Shown: positions 7,290-13,412 of the stretch, one piece after another
Numbering within the stretch: the stretch's first letter is position 1
How the letters are laid out: each line of letters opens with the position of its first letter
Source of the DNA: Betaproteobacteria bacterium
GTDB taxonomy: Bacteria > Pseudomonadota > Gammaproteobacteria > Burkholderiales > SG8-41
Direction: 5' to 3'
DNA: 13,412 nt
NCBI GenBank assembly: GCA_021414185.1
Contig: JAIOOZ010000569.1
Coordinates: 1 to 13,412 of the forward strand
Made by a program: the position numbers and the translations under genes
Notes under the pieces: model-generated
What the model saw: the letters and a program-made list of their open reading frames with translations, nothing else
Database searches by the model: none
Told to the model about the DNA's origin: nothing

Positions 7290-7318
7290 AAGTTAGCGTG
7301 TTTCGCTGGGCATGACAA
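7290..7318 (-). promoter_or_regulatory. possible promoter of the msh operon
   Basis: On the minus strand TTGTCA (7318-7313) is followed by a 17-base spacer and TAACTT (7295-7290). The -35 matches five of six consensus positions; the -10 is poor at three of six. Initiation would fall near 7283, giving a leader of about 65 bases that includes both palindromes. The match overlaps an upstream in-frame ATG of trmL at 7312, one more reason to prefer the later trmL start. The call is tentative. Confidence 0.25.
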
Positions 7319-7338
7319 GTTTGCGGGAAAATCAGGCG

Positions 7339-7803
7339 ATGTTTGAAATTGTACTGTACGAACCCGAAATTCCGCCCAACACCGGCAATATTATGCGCCT
7401 GTGCGCCAATACCGGCTGCCGGCTGCATCTGGTGCGTCCGCTCGGCTTCTCGCTGTCCGACAAACAACTCGCGCGCGCCGGCATGGATTACCGCGCCGGG
7501 ATCGATTACACGCTGCACGACGACTGGCCGCAATGCCGGTCTTCATTGGCGGGCCATCGTATATATGCAGTCACGACACGCGGCACGGTCCGCTACGACA
7601 GCGCGCATTACCAGGCCGGTGACGTTTTCGTGTTCGGCCCGGAAACACGCGGCCTGCCCGCGGAATTGCTGGAGAGTTTTGCACCTGATGCGCGGCTGCG
7701 GCTGCCCATGTTGCCGGGGAGCCGCAGCCTGAATCTGGGCAATGCCGTAACCGCCGTCGTATATGAGGCGTGGCGTCAACTGGGTTTCAACACTTCTATC
7801 TGA
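7339..7803 (+). CDS. trmL: tRNA (cytidine(34)-2'-O)-methyltransferase TrmL
   Basis: This is a small SPOUT-class methyltransferase of about 154 residues. It begins MFEIVLYEPEIPPNTGNIMR, close to the family consensus, and carries the knotted SAM-binding motifs FGPETRGLP and LPMLPGSRSLNLGNAVTAVV, then YEAWRQLGF near the C-terminus. The family methylates the 2'-OH of nucleotide 34 in the wobble position of tRNA-Leu isoacceptors, in the cytoplasm as a dimer. An earlier ATG at 7312 would add nine residues (MTSLRENQA) not expected in the family, so the start at 7339 is chosen. It is a housekeeping gene unrelated to the pili. It lies divergent to mshE and upstream of, but well separated from, the chaperone-usher operon. 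Confidence 0.93.
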   Translation: MFEIVLYEPEIPPNTGNIMRLCANTGCRLHLVRPLGFSLSDKQLARAGMDYRAGIDYTLHDDWPQCRSSLAGHRIYAVTTRGTVRYDSAHYQAGDVFVFGPETRGLPAELLESFAPDARLRLPMLPGSRSLNLGNAVTAVVYEAWRQLGFNTSI

Positions 7804-7887
7804 GCATTCGCTCAATTTAAGCGCCGCCCTTTTCAAGCTGTGCGGATTTCGACGAAATCGACGACATCACCATGAATTTTTGGTGAT
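7801..7887 (+). terminator. weak hairpins after trmL
   Basis: TGAGC-attc-GCTCA (7801-7814) starts at the trmL stop codon. A second stem, ATCACCA (7866-7872) with TGGTGAT (7881-7887), has an eight-base loop. Neither is followed by a proper T-run, though ATTT follows the first. They may contribute to ending the trmL transcript, but both are weak. The rest of the gene-free stretch between trmL and the first SCPU gene is described in the next two entries; no further gene is seen there. Confidence 0.3.
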
Positions 7888-7976
7888 TGCCGCACGACTT
7901 GTGTGACTTTCTGCACAACACCATCAAAGTCGCATGGTCTCCATCACCGTTTTTTCTGCACTGCCTCTGGAATGCC

Positions 7977-8013
7977 TTGTCAAATTGTAAATAATTGATT
8001 TATAGAATAAAAT
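7977..8013 (+). promoter_or_regulatory. AT-rich promoter candidate for the chaperone-usher operon
   Basis: This is by far the most AT-rich stretch of the window. TTGTAA (7985-7990), a 17-base spacer and TAAAAT (8008-8013) make a good sigma-70 match; TTGTCA (7977-7982) with TATAGA (8001-8006) is an overlapping alternative. Either would start transcription near 8010-8020 and give a leader of about 160 bases before the first SCPU gene, running through the hairpin at 8049-8063. Low GC upstream of a surface-fibre operon also fits silencing by H-NS-like proteins, which is speculation here. Confidence 0.45.
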
Positions 8014-8039
8014 ACCTTATTTATTTATCGAATTCGACC

Positions 8040-8081
8040 GTAAAACGGTGCTGCCTGGCAGCATTTTTACGCTGCCTGGCA
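8040..8081 (+). terminator. hairpin with T-run and 11-bp direct repeat in the operon leader
   Basis: TGCTGC-ctg-GCAGCA (8049-8063) is a tight perfect stem followed by TTTTT, the form of an intrinsic terminator. Flanking GTAAAA (8040-8045) can also pair with TTTTAC (8067-8070 and neighbours), so it may work in both directions. The sequence GCTGCCTGGCA occurs at 8050-8060 and again at 8071-8081, exactly 21 bases (two helical turns) apart. Lying between the best promoter and the first SCPU gene, it could be an attenuator or a pair of regulator sites; it might instead end trmL transcription. Confidence 0.45.
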
Positions 8082-8178
8082 CGCGCATTGCAATAGGAAG
8101 GACCAGACACCGCAATTTCGACAAATGGAATTACGGCAGATTTTGCAAATACTTAATATTTAAACTGGAGAAATGAAA

Positions 8179-8696
8179 ATGAATGCTACGACCAAGAACA
8201 TCAAATTGACCGCACTGGCTTCCGCACTTCTTTCGGCAGGCCTGATCGTGTCCAGCGGCGCGTTTGCCGGCGGCACGACCCCCCTGACGGTCAACGCGAA
8301 ACGAAAATTTCCGGCGTGTGCAAGGTAACTACCGCCCCCGGCACCCTCGACTTCGGCACCATCGACCCGTCCGGCGGCTCGAATGCGACCGCATCGACCA
8401 CCTTTGTCATGAAATGCAGCAACGGTACGACCTCGACCGCTGCGACCGACAACAATGGCCTGAACTTCTCCGGCACCAAGCGCATGCAGCATTCGGTGAC
8501 TGCCACGGCCTTCCTGCCCTATGCCATCAGTTACAGCAACGACACCGGCTTTGCCGGCGCCGGCTTCGGTGGCGCGGCCGCGACCCAGACCGTCACCATC
8601 AACGGCACGATTACCCCGGCGCAATTCGCCGGTGCGACTGCCACCACCGGCGCGCAGGTCTACGCCGACACTGTGACGATCACCGTCAACCCGTAA
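8179..8696 (+). pseudogene. spore coat U domain pilus subunit, frameshifted
   Basis: The gene starts at the ATG at 8179, with GGAG at 8167-8170 eight bases upstream. It encodes a clear signal peptide (MNATTKNIKLTALASALLSA, then an SSGAFA cleavage site). Around 8300-8311 the frame breaks: the first frame stops at 8326-8328, while the SCPU domain continues in another frame from about 8311 (SGVCKVTTAPGTLDFGTIDPSG) to the stop at 8694-8696. One missing or two extra bases in the A-rich run at 8299-8310 explain it. The domain downstream has both cysteines and is about 74% identical (94 of 127 residues, counted by eye) to the next gene. The family forms secreted pilus subunits assembled by chaperone-usher secretion. 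It may be a true pseudogene or a homopolymer sequence error; a GTG at 8316 opens the second frame but gives no signal peptide. Confidence 0.8.
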
Positions 8697-8712
8697 CCCG
8701 CTTTATGGCAAA

Positions 8713-9210
8713 ATGCGCGGCATGAAAGCATGCTTTCTTGCCGCGCTCGGCATTTGGACGATGCTGCTAGCTGCGCCGGCTCTCGCGGCGGGATCCAACA
8801 CCCTGAGCTTGTCGACCAACGTCATTGGCACCTGCAAAGTAACCTCGCCGCCGGGATTGCTCGATTTCGGCACGATTGACCCCTCGGGCGCCAGCAACGT
8901 CCTGGCAACGATGACGTTTTCGATCAAATGCACCAAGGGCACCGTGTCGACCGCAGCGGGTGATAACGGCGGCCTGAATTTCTCCGGCACCAAACGCATG
9001 AAGCATTCGGTGACGGCAACGGCATTCCTGCCGTACTCCATCACTTACAGCGGTGATGCCGGCTTTACGGGCCAGGGCTTCGGCGCCGCCGCCGCAGCGA
9101 GAACCGTAACCATCAACGGCACCATCACCCCGGCGCAGTTTCAAAACGCGCAGGCGACCGTGGCCGGCCAGGTTTACAGCGATACTGTCACTATTACGGT
9201 CAATCCCTGA
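8713..9210 (+). CDS. spore coat U (SCPU) domain pilus subunit
   Basis: This 165-residue secreted protein has a signal peptide (MRGMKACFLAALGIWTMLLA, cleavage after APALA) and one SCPU domain of about 137 residues. The domain contains TCKVTSPPGLLDFGTIDPSG, the second cysteine in IKCTKG, and the C-terminal strand VYSDTVTITVNP. In archaic chaperone-usher systems such as Csu of Acinetobacter, these proteins are the polymerising pilus subunits, joined by donor-strand exchange. It starts 16 bases after the frameshifted paralogue, clearly a tandem duplicate. The ATG at 8713 and one at 8722 are both plausible and neither has a strong ribosome binding site. If the upstream gene is really inactive, this is the only intact main-subunit candidate of the operon. 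Confidence 0.88.
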   Translation: MRGMKACFLAALGIWTMLLAAPALAAGSNTLSLSTNVIGTCKVTSPPGLLDFGTIDPSGASNVLATMTFSIKCTKGTVSTAAGDNGGLNFSGTKRMKHSVTATAFLPYSITYSGDAGFTGQGFGAAAAARTVTINGTITPAQFQNAQATVAGQVYSDTVTITVNP

Positions 9211-9259
9211 ACACCGGCAGGGTATGGGCCCTTGCGCATAGTTTTGCATTTGCATTACC

Positions 9260-9294
9260 GCCGCCGGGACGCCGGACAGCGGCATCCTTTTTTT
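9260..9294 (+). terminator. terminator-like hairpin between subunit and chaperone genes
   Basis: CCGG (9264-9267) pairs with CCGG (9272-9275) around GACG, and the outer GCCG (9260-9263) pairs with CGGC (9280-9283). Four bases bulge on one side. The stem is followed by ATCC and then seven T residues (9288-9294). This is the form of an intrinsic terminator inside the operon. Partial termination here would make subunit transcripts more abundant than chaperone and usher transcripts, which fits their needed ratio. The structure is visible; the effect is inferred. Confidence 0.55.
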
Positions 9295-9316
9295 GAAAAT
9301 TGCGATGGGATCGATC

Positions 9317-10078
9317 ATGCGGCCTGAACGTATCACGCGTAGCTTTGGAGTCATCGCAGCGTGCGCGCTTTGCATGCTCATACCGGCCTCATCCATCGCG
9401 GGCCTGTTCAGCATTTCGCCGATCCGGCTCGACCTCGATCGCCAGAACAAGACCGACAGCATCACGGTCAGCAACGACGAAACCGAGCGCAAGATCGAGA
9501 TGCAGGCGAAGCTCGCCGAATGGACGCAGGACGCCAAGGGCAACGACGTCTACGTCGACAGCAACGACCTGGTCTTTTTTCCGCGCATCTTCGCCGTCGA
9601 CAAGCAGGACCAGCGCGTCGTTCGCGTCGGCCTCAAGGTGCCGGCGGGCGCCACCGAAAAATCTTACCGGCTGTTCATCGAGGAACTGCCGCCACCGCCC
9701 GATCCGGGCAAGAAAGGCGCGCAGATCCTGTTCGTGCTGCGTTTCGGCGTGCCGATTTTCGTGCGTCCCGACAAGGAGCAGTTCGCTGGCGCCATTGAAG
9801 GCCTCGAAGCCGGGCCGACAGCGGCGACGGTCATTGTCAAAAACAGCGGCAACCAGAATTTTCAGATCCAGTCGCTGAGCGTTAAATCACAGGCGGGCTA
9901 CGAAAAGGAAATCGTCGGCGGTTACGTGCTGGCCGGCGCAACCAAGCACATCGCCGCGCAATTCCCGGCGGACCTGTGCAAAAAGCTCGGCAAGCTGCAA
10001 ATCGTGATGAAGACGGATCGCATCGGCAACATCGAGCGCACCTTCGACTGGGACGCCAGTCGCTGCGGTGCAAAGTAA
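9317..10078 (+). CDS. periplasmic pilus assembly chaperone (archaic chaperone-usher type)
   Basis: This protein is about 253 residues from the ATG at 9317, with a signal peptide (MRPERITRSFGVIAACALCM, cleavage near SSIAG). The first immunoglobulin-like domain includes ISPIRLDLDRQNK (33-45), the EWTQ segment (68-71), YRLFIEELPPP (117-127) and the alternating hydrophobic strand ILFVLRFGVPIFVRP (137-151), which would donate its edge to incoming subunits. The second domain runs to the C-terminus with cysteines at 221 and 250. It would bind SCPU subunits in the periplasm and deliver them to the usher. ATG 9305 and TTG 9293 are possible earlier starts; 9317 is preferred because GGGA lies just upstream and the leader has a normal length. 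It overlaps the usher start by 11 bases. Confidence 0.88.
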   Translation: MRPERITRSFGVIAACALCMLIPASSIAGLFSISPIRLDLDRQNKTDSITVSNDETERKIEMQAKLAEWTQDAKGNDVYVDSNDLVFFPRIFAVDKQDQRVVRVGLKVPAGATEKSYRLFIEELPPPPDPGKKGAQILFVLRFGVPIFVRPDKEQFAGAIEGLEAGPTAATVIVKNSGNQNFQIQSLSVKSQAGYEKEIVGGYVLAGATKHIAAQFPADLCKKLGKLQIVMKTDRIGNIERTFDWDASRCGAK

Positions 10079-12536
10079 TGCGAACGGGGCGGATCTGAAC
10101 CAGACAACCAATCCATTTCGTGTCGCCTCCCGTTTTCTGATGTACTGCGCCGCCGCAACCGCCTTGCTGCAACCGCTGCAAGTCCTGGCGCAAGCGGCGC
10201 CGGCGCGCGAGCCCGCGACCGTGGCCGCCAAAGCTGGCGCCGAACAACCGATCCAGATTGTCGTCAATGTGCGTTTGAACGGCGTCGCCAAAGGCGATTA
10301 CGTCGCTTATGTCACTGCCGACCGCGATTTTCTGTTGCCGCCGCGCGAACTGATCGAGATGGGTGTGCCGCGTCCCGCCGGACGCATGGTCGATATCGCG
10401 GGCGAAGCGCATCTGTCGCTCAAATCCATCGCGGGGGCCGAACTCAAGTTCAACGAAAAGACGCTGACGCTGGACATTCAATTGCCGCCGGGCATGCTGC
10501 CGGGCCAAAGCCTGAATCTGGGGTCGAATTTACCCGCCACGCCCATTCAGCGCCGCGCGCCGGGTGGCTTTTTGAATTACCGGCTCGGTTATTTTCATTC
10601 CCAGGCCGGGGCGGAATCGTACAACGTGACGACGGAACTCGGCGTGAATATCGGCAAGTTCCTGTTTCTCGACAACCACACGTTCACCACCCCGTCCGAC
10701 CAGCAACGCTCGGTCCGGCTGCAGACCCAGCTCATCTACGATCAGCCCGAAGAATTGCGTCGCTGGGTGCTCGGCGATTCTTTCGCGTCGTCCGGAGACC
10801 TCGGCAGCTCCCTCAACCTGGGCGGCATCGGCGTGTCCAAGCTCTACCAGATCAATCCCTACTTTATAAAAACGCCGCTGGCCGGATATTCCGGTGCCGT
10901 TACGCTGCCGTCGACCGTCGATATCTACATGGATGGCGCGCGTGTTCGGTCCGAGAAAGTGGCGCCCGGAAATTTCAATCTGCAAAACCTTAACGCCTAT
11001 AGCGCAACGGGCTTGCGCAATGTCGAGATCGTAGTCAAGGATGCATTCGGCCGCGAGCAGCGCATCGACTTCCCGTATTTCTTCACTGACCAGCTGCTGT
11101 CCAAAGGGCTGCATGAATACAGCTACAACGCCGGCTTTATCCGAAAAAATTTCGGGCTGACAAACTACGACTACGGCACCGCCGCAGTGTCGGCATTTCA
11201 CCGCTACGGATTGAGCAATACGCTCACCATCGGCGCCGGCGGCGATGCCACGCGCGACCACATCAACTTCGGCCCGCGCATGACCCTCAACACCGTGAAA
11301 GCCGGCGTAGTCACCGCGGGCGTGTCGTTCAGCCACGACAGCGACATCACCACGCGTTCGGGTGCCGCCGCCTCAGTGGCCCACACTTTTCTGTCCGGGC
11401 CTTTCAGTTCGCAATTGCTGGTGCGCCGCTTCAGCGAGGACTACTCCTCCATCGGCGTCGCGCCCACTGACAAACCCCGGCTGCAGGGTTCCGCGAGCAT
11501 CAGCTACGGCACGCGCAATTCCGGCACCTACAGCCTGAGTCATGCGGTGCAAACGGTATTCGGCGGCGCCAGCGAGCAGCGTACCACCACGCTCGGGTAC
11601 ACCAGGACCGTGGGGAACAACGTCTCACTGGTGACCAACCTGAGCTACGTCACGCAGGACACCAGCGGTGTGGCCTTTTTCGTCGGGTTGTCTTTTTTTG
11701 GCGCGAACGGCTACTCGGCCAACGCGAGCCACCAGAGAACCAAGGACGGCGACGTCGCGTCGCAGCTTCAATTCGCCAAAACACCGCCGATCGGCGAAGG
11801 CCTGGGTTACCGCGTGATCGCCCAGCGCTCGGCTGCCGGCGGCGCGAACAGCGAAAGCATCTCGCCATTCATCCAGTACAACGCGCGCAACGCGATTTAC
11901 ACGGCGGAGGGCACGAACTTCGTCAATGGCGGATCGGGAAGTTCGGGCTTCTACCAATTGTCGATCGCGGGCGCCGCCACGTACATAGGCAACGACGTTT
12001 ACATGAGCCGCCCGGTCAACGACAGCTTTGCGCTGGTCAAGGTCGAGCCGCCGCTGGCGGGCGTGCGCGTGCTCAAAAGCAACGCCGAAATCGGCATTAC
12101 CGACGCGACCGGTTCGGTGTTTGTGCCCAACCTGGGCTCTTACCAGTTGAATGAAGTAGCGATCCAGCCCAAGGACATACCGCTCGATTACACCGTGACG
12201 CACAGCGGACAGAAAATCCGCCCGCCGCTGCGCTCCGGCGTGCTTGCGCTGTTCTCGATCACGCGTGTCCGCGCCGTCACCGGCAGCCTGAAATTCCGCA
12301 ACGAAGGCGTGGTAACGCCGCTCGAGAACTACGAAATCGTGCTCACCGGCAGCGCAGAAAGCGCGCGCGTGAGCACCATCCGGGGTGGCGACTTTTACGT
12401 CGAAAACCTGGCGCCCGGCCGTTATACGGCGCAGTTGAAAGTTGAAGAAAAAACGTGCAGGCTGGAACTGATTGTTCCCGACAGCCTGGAAATTGTTGCC
12501 AACCTCGGAGACATATTCTGTGAAACCCTACATTGA
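10068..12536 (+). CDS. outer-membrane fimbrial usher (archaic chaperone-usher type)
   Basis: This 822-residue protein begins at a GTG that overlaps the chaperone stop. Its signal peptide has a long n-region and ends near LQVLAQA. An N-terminal domain follows (IVVNVRLNGVAKGDYVAYVT, then DFLLPPREL), then a large beta-barrel from about residue 160 with typical usher motifs: NYRLGYFHSQ, RRWVLGDSFASSGDLG, GGIGVSKLYQ, STVDIYMDGARVRSEKVAPG and GLRNVEIVVKDAFGREQRID. The C-terminal domain starts around residue 720 and ends with two cysteines (EKTCRLELIV, DIFCETLH). It would form the secretion pore that polymerises and exports SCPU subunits. Length fits the archaic family, about 800-830 residues. The only nearby ATG, at codon 25, would cut into the signal peptide, so GTG is favoured. 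No lesion is visible. Confidence 0.92.
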   Translation: MQSNANGADLNQTTNPFRVASRFLMYCAAATALLQPLQVLAQAAPAREPATVAAKAGAEQPIQIVVNVRLNGVAKGDYVAYVTADRDFLLPPRELIEMGVPRPAGRMVDIAGEAHLSLKSIAGAELKFNEKTLTLDIQLPPGMLPGQSLNLGSNLPATPIQRRAPGGFLNYRLGYFHSQAGAESYNVTTELGVNIGKFLFLDNHTFTTPSDQQRSVRLQTQLIYDQPEELRRWVLGDSFASSGDLGSSLNLGGIGVSKLYQINPYFIKTPLAGYSGAVTLPSTVDIYMDGARVRSEKVAPGNFNLQNLNAYSATGLRNVEIVVKDAFGREQRIDFPYFFTDQLLSKGLHEYSYNAGFIRKNFGLTNYDYGTAAVSAFHRYGLSNTLTIGAGGDATRDHINFGPRMTLNTVKAGVVTAGVSFSHDSDITTRSGAAASVAHTFLSGPFSSQLLVRRFSEDYSSIGVAPTDKPRLQGSASISYGTRNSGTYSLSHAVQTVFGGASEQRTTTLGYTRTVGNNVSLVTNLSYVTQDTSGVAFFVGLSFFGANGYSANASHQRTKDGDVASQLQFAKTPPIGEGLGYRVIAQRSAAGGANSESISPFIQYNARNAIYTAEGTNFVNGGSGSSGFYQLSIAGAATYIGNDVYMSRPVNDSFALVKVEPPLAGVRVLKSNAEIGITDATGSVFVPNLGSYQLNEVAIQPKDIPLDYTVTHSGQKIRPPLRSGVLALFSITRVRAVTGSLKFRNEGVVTPLENYEIVLTGSAESARVSTIRGGDFYVENLAPGRYTAQLKVEEKTCRLELIVPDSLEIVANLGDIFCETLH

Positions 12537-13029
12537 ACTCATGTTGCTCGGCGCGCTGCTGGGATTTTCCGGCGGCGCTCATGCCGCCGTCCTATGCACG
12601 GTCCCTTCTGGCGTGGCGCTGAACTTTGGCGTATACGACGACTCTTCCGCATCAACCAAGGATGTCTCAACCTCTTTTTCCGTGAATTGCTGTCGCCAGG
12701 GCGCGCCCAATCCCTCGACCGCAACAATGTCGATCAAACTGGGGGTCAGCGCGAACTCAGGCCAGATTAACACCCGTCAGATGAAGAATTCCGCCAACGC
12801 CGACCTGATGAGCTACCAGCTTTATATGACCTCGTTCGGCGGCACCGTGTGGGGAGATGGCGCCATCGGTGGATCCGCGTTCAACCAGAACGTCAGCCTC
12901 AGCACGCGATGCAACGTGGGGCAAACGGCGATAGCAGTCGGGTCCGCCATCTTCGGCCGCATATTCGCACTGCAACCGGTCAGCGCCGGCAACTACGCGG
13001 ACACACTGACGATCACGATAACGCCCTGA
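12520..13029 (+). CDS. spore coat U domain protein, likely tip or minor pilus subunit
   Basis: From the GTG at 12520 this is a 169-residue secreted protein with a signal peptide (VKPYIELMLLGALLGFSGGA, cleavage after AHA). The SCPU domain includes LCTVPSGVALNFGVYDDSS, the NCC and TRCN cysteines, MSYQLYMTSFGGTVWGDG, the FGRIF segment and the terminal strand GNYADTLTITITP. It is closer to the family consensus (LxY-LY, WGDG, GRI) than the two upstream subunits, and its position after the usher is that of the Csu tip adhesin CsuE. Unlike CsuE, which has two domains, it has one. The GTG has GGAG nine bases upstream and overlaps the usher by 17 bases; the ATG at 12541 is the alternative. Confidence 0.85.
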   Translation: MKPYIELMLLGALLGFSGGAHAAVLCTVPSGVALNFGVYDDSSASTKDVSTSFSVNCCRQGAPNPSTATMSIKLGVSANSGQINTRQMKNSANADLMSYQLYMTSFGGTVWGDGAIGGSAFNQNVSLSTRCNVGQTAIAVGSAIFGRIFALQPVSAGNYADTLTITITP

Positions 13030-13069
13030 TCAAAGCGCGCTGGCGCTGCCCGCCCGCGCCGGCCTGCGT

Positions 13070-13309
13070 CTAGGCCGAGCGCACCGATATCTCCAGCGGC
13101 CACGGGTAATTTCCCGCCGGCAAATCCGGCCGCAGCATGAAGTGGTAGCCCAGTTCGTGAAAACTCGTCCCGCCGCGCGGCGCATTGTGCACTGCCGTTC
13201 CGCCGCGAGCGCCGAACTCGAAGGAGTTCTGCAAGCCCGTTACCAGCACGGAAAGGAACACATCGCTGCGTGCGCGGAAATCGACGAGAAATTCGCTCTG
13301 CGTATACAT
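13070..13309 (-). CDS. short protein of unknown function, beta-rich C-terminal-like fragment
   Basis: I do not recognise this 79-residue reading frame, which is convergent with the pilus operon. It starts MYTQSEFLVDFRARSDVFLS, has no signal peptide or membrane segment, contains GARGGTAVHNAPRGGTSFHE, and ends GYHFMLRPDLPAGNYPWPLEISVRSA. The ending (AGNY, then alternating hydrophobics) resembles the last strand of a beta-sandwich, as in the SCPU protein just across the convergent gap. Third codon positions are GC-rich as in the neighbours, which supports real coding. The ATG at 13309 has AAGG about seven bases upstream. The frame is closed 11 codons upstream by the stop codon of the next gene, which lies in the same frame. 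It may be a small gene or a remnant of a longer one. Confidence 0.45.
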   Translation of the reverse strand: MYTQSEFLVDFRARSDVFLSVLVTGLQNSFEFGARGGTAVHNAPRGGTSFHELGYHFMLRPDLPAGNYPWPLEISVRSA

Positions 13310-13339
13310 GCGCCCGCCTTTGGCGCTTAAAAGCGCGGG

Positions 13340-13412
13340 TTAGCGGTGTTCGGCCTTGGGATCGCGCAATAACAGCTCGCGCACCGCGTCGGCCGCCGGG
13401 ATCTGGCCGTCC
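13340..13412 (-). CDS. C-terminal end of an unidentified gene
   Basis: Only the last 23 codons and the stop are visible (DGQIPAADAVRELLLRDPKA, then EHR and TAA at 13342-13340), and the gene continues beyond the right edge. The peptide is charged and helical in appearance with a GC-rich third position, so it reads as real coding sequence. Too little is present to name it. A palindrome, GCGCTT-AA-AAGCGC (13323-13336), lies just past the stop in the gap before the 13309 start. Confidence 0.4.
   Translation of the reverse strand, partial: DGQIPAADAVRELLLRDPKAEHR

Noticed and set aside
8290..8330. Programmed -1 ribosomal frameshifting in the first SCPU gene
   Set aside because: A-AAA-TTT allows only P-site re-pairing in the correct phase, and no downstream stem or pseudoknot was evident by eye; an indel or sequence error is simpler.
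12472..12519. Upstream extension of the last SCPU gene to a TTG at 12472
   Set aside because: The added residues precede a normal signal peptide and lie inside the usher gene; the GTG at 12520 has a proper ribosome binding site.
13030..13076. Terminator between the convergent SCPU gene and the 79-codon frame
   Set aside because: Short GC stems such as GGCCT/AGGCC (13061-13076) exist but none is followed by a T-run in either direction.
1..13412. CRISPR array, insertion sequence, tRNA or rRNA gene
   Set aside because: No regularly spaced repeats, transposase motifs with terminal repeats, or cloverleaf-like segments were seen in the gene-free stretches.

Overview
The window looks like a piece of chromosome from a GC-rich Gram-negative proteobacterium, most likely a betaproteobacterium. 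That placement is an inference from gene content and codon use. It carries two unrelated surface-fibre systems placed back to back around a tRNA methyltransferase gene.

Left part, minus strand (7216 down to 1): a type IV pilus cluster of the MSHA (mannose-sensitive haemagglutinin) type. Reading with transcription, it holds the extension ATPase mshE, the platform protein mshG, an MshF-position prepilin-like protein, two MshA/MshB-type pilins, mshC, mshD, mshO, mshP, and the first 29 codons of a secreted protein in the mshQ slot. The order E-G-F-B-A-C-D-O-P-Q is the canonical second half of an MSHA locus. The other half (mshI-N, with the secretin) is not in the window. Most genes overlap or nearly touch, as in one operon. 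The pilin in the mshA (major subunit) slot has lost roughly 37 residues of its N-terminal helix. A perfect 10-bp stem-loop follows it.

Middle (7217-8172): a divergent promoter region with two palindromes, then trmL on the plus strand, then about 370 bp without a gene. This gene-free stretch contains an AT-rich promoter candidate, hairpins and an 11-bp direct repeat.

Right part, plus strand (8179-13029): an archaic-type (sigma-family, Csu-like) chaperone-usher pilus operon. It encodes two tandem spore-coat-U (SCPU) subunits about 74% identical over their shared domain, a periplasmic chaperone, an outer-membrane usher and a third, divergent SCPU protein in the tip-subunit position. The first SCPU gene is broken by a frameshift just after its signal peptide. 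A GC-rich hairpin followed by seven T residues lies between the subunit genes and the chaperone gene.

Right edge, minus strand: a 79-codon reading frame of unknown function (13070-13309) and the last 24 codons of another gene (13340-13412), convergent with the pilus operon.

The most notable points are the two lesions, each in a structural subunit: a deleted helix in the presumed major MSHA pilin and a frameshift in the first SCPU subunit. Both systems otherwise look intact. Either these are real inactivations or variants, or they are sequence errors. Both can be tested by re-reading these short stretches.
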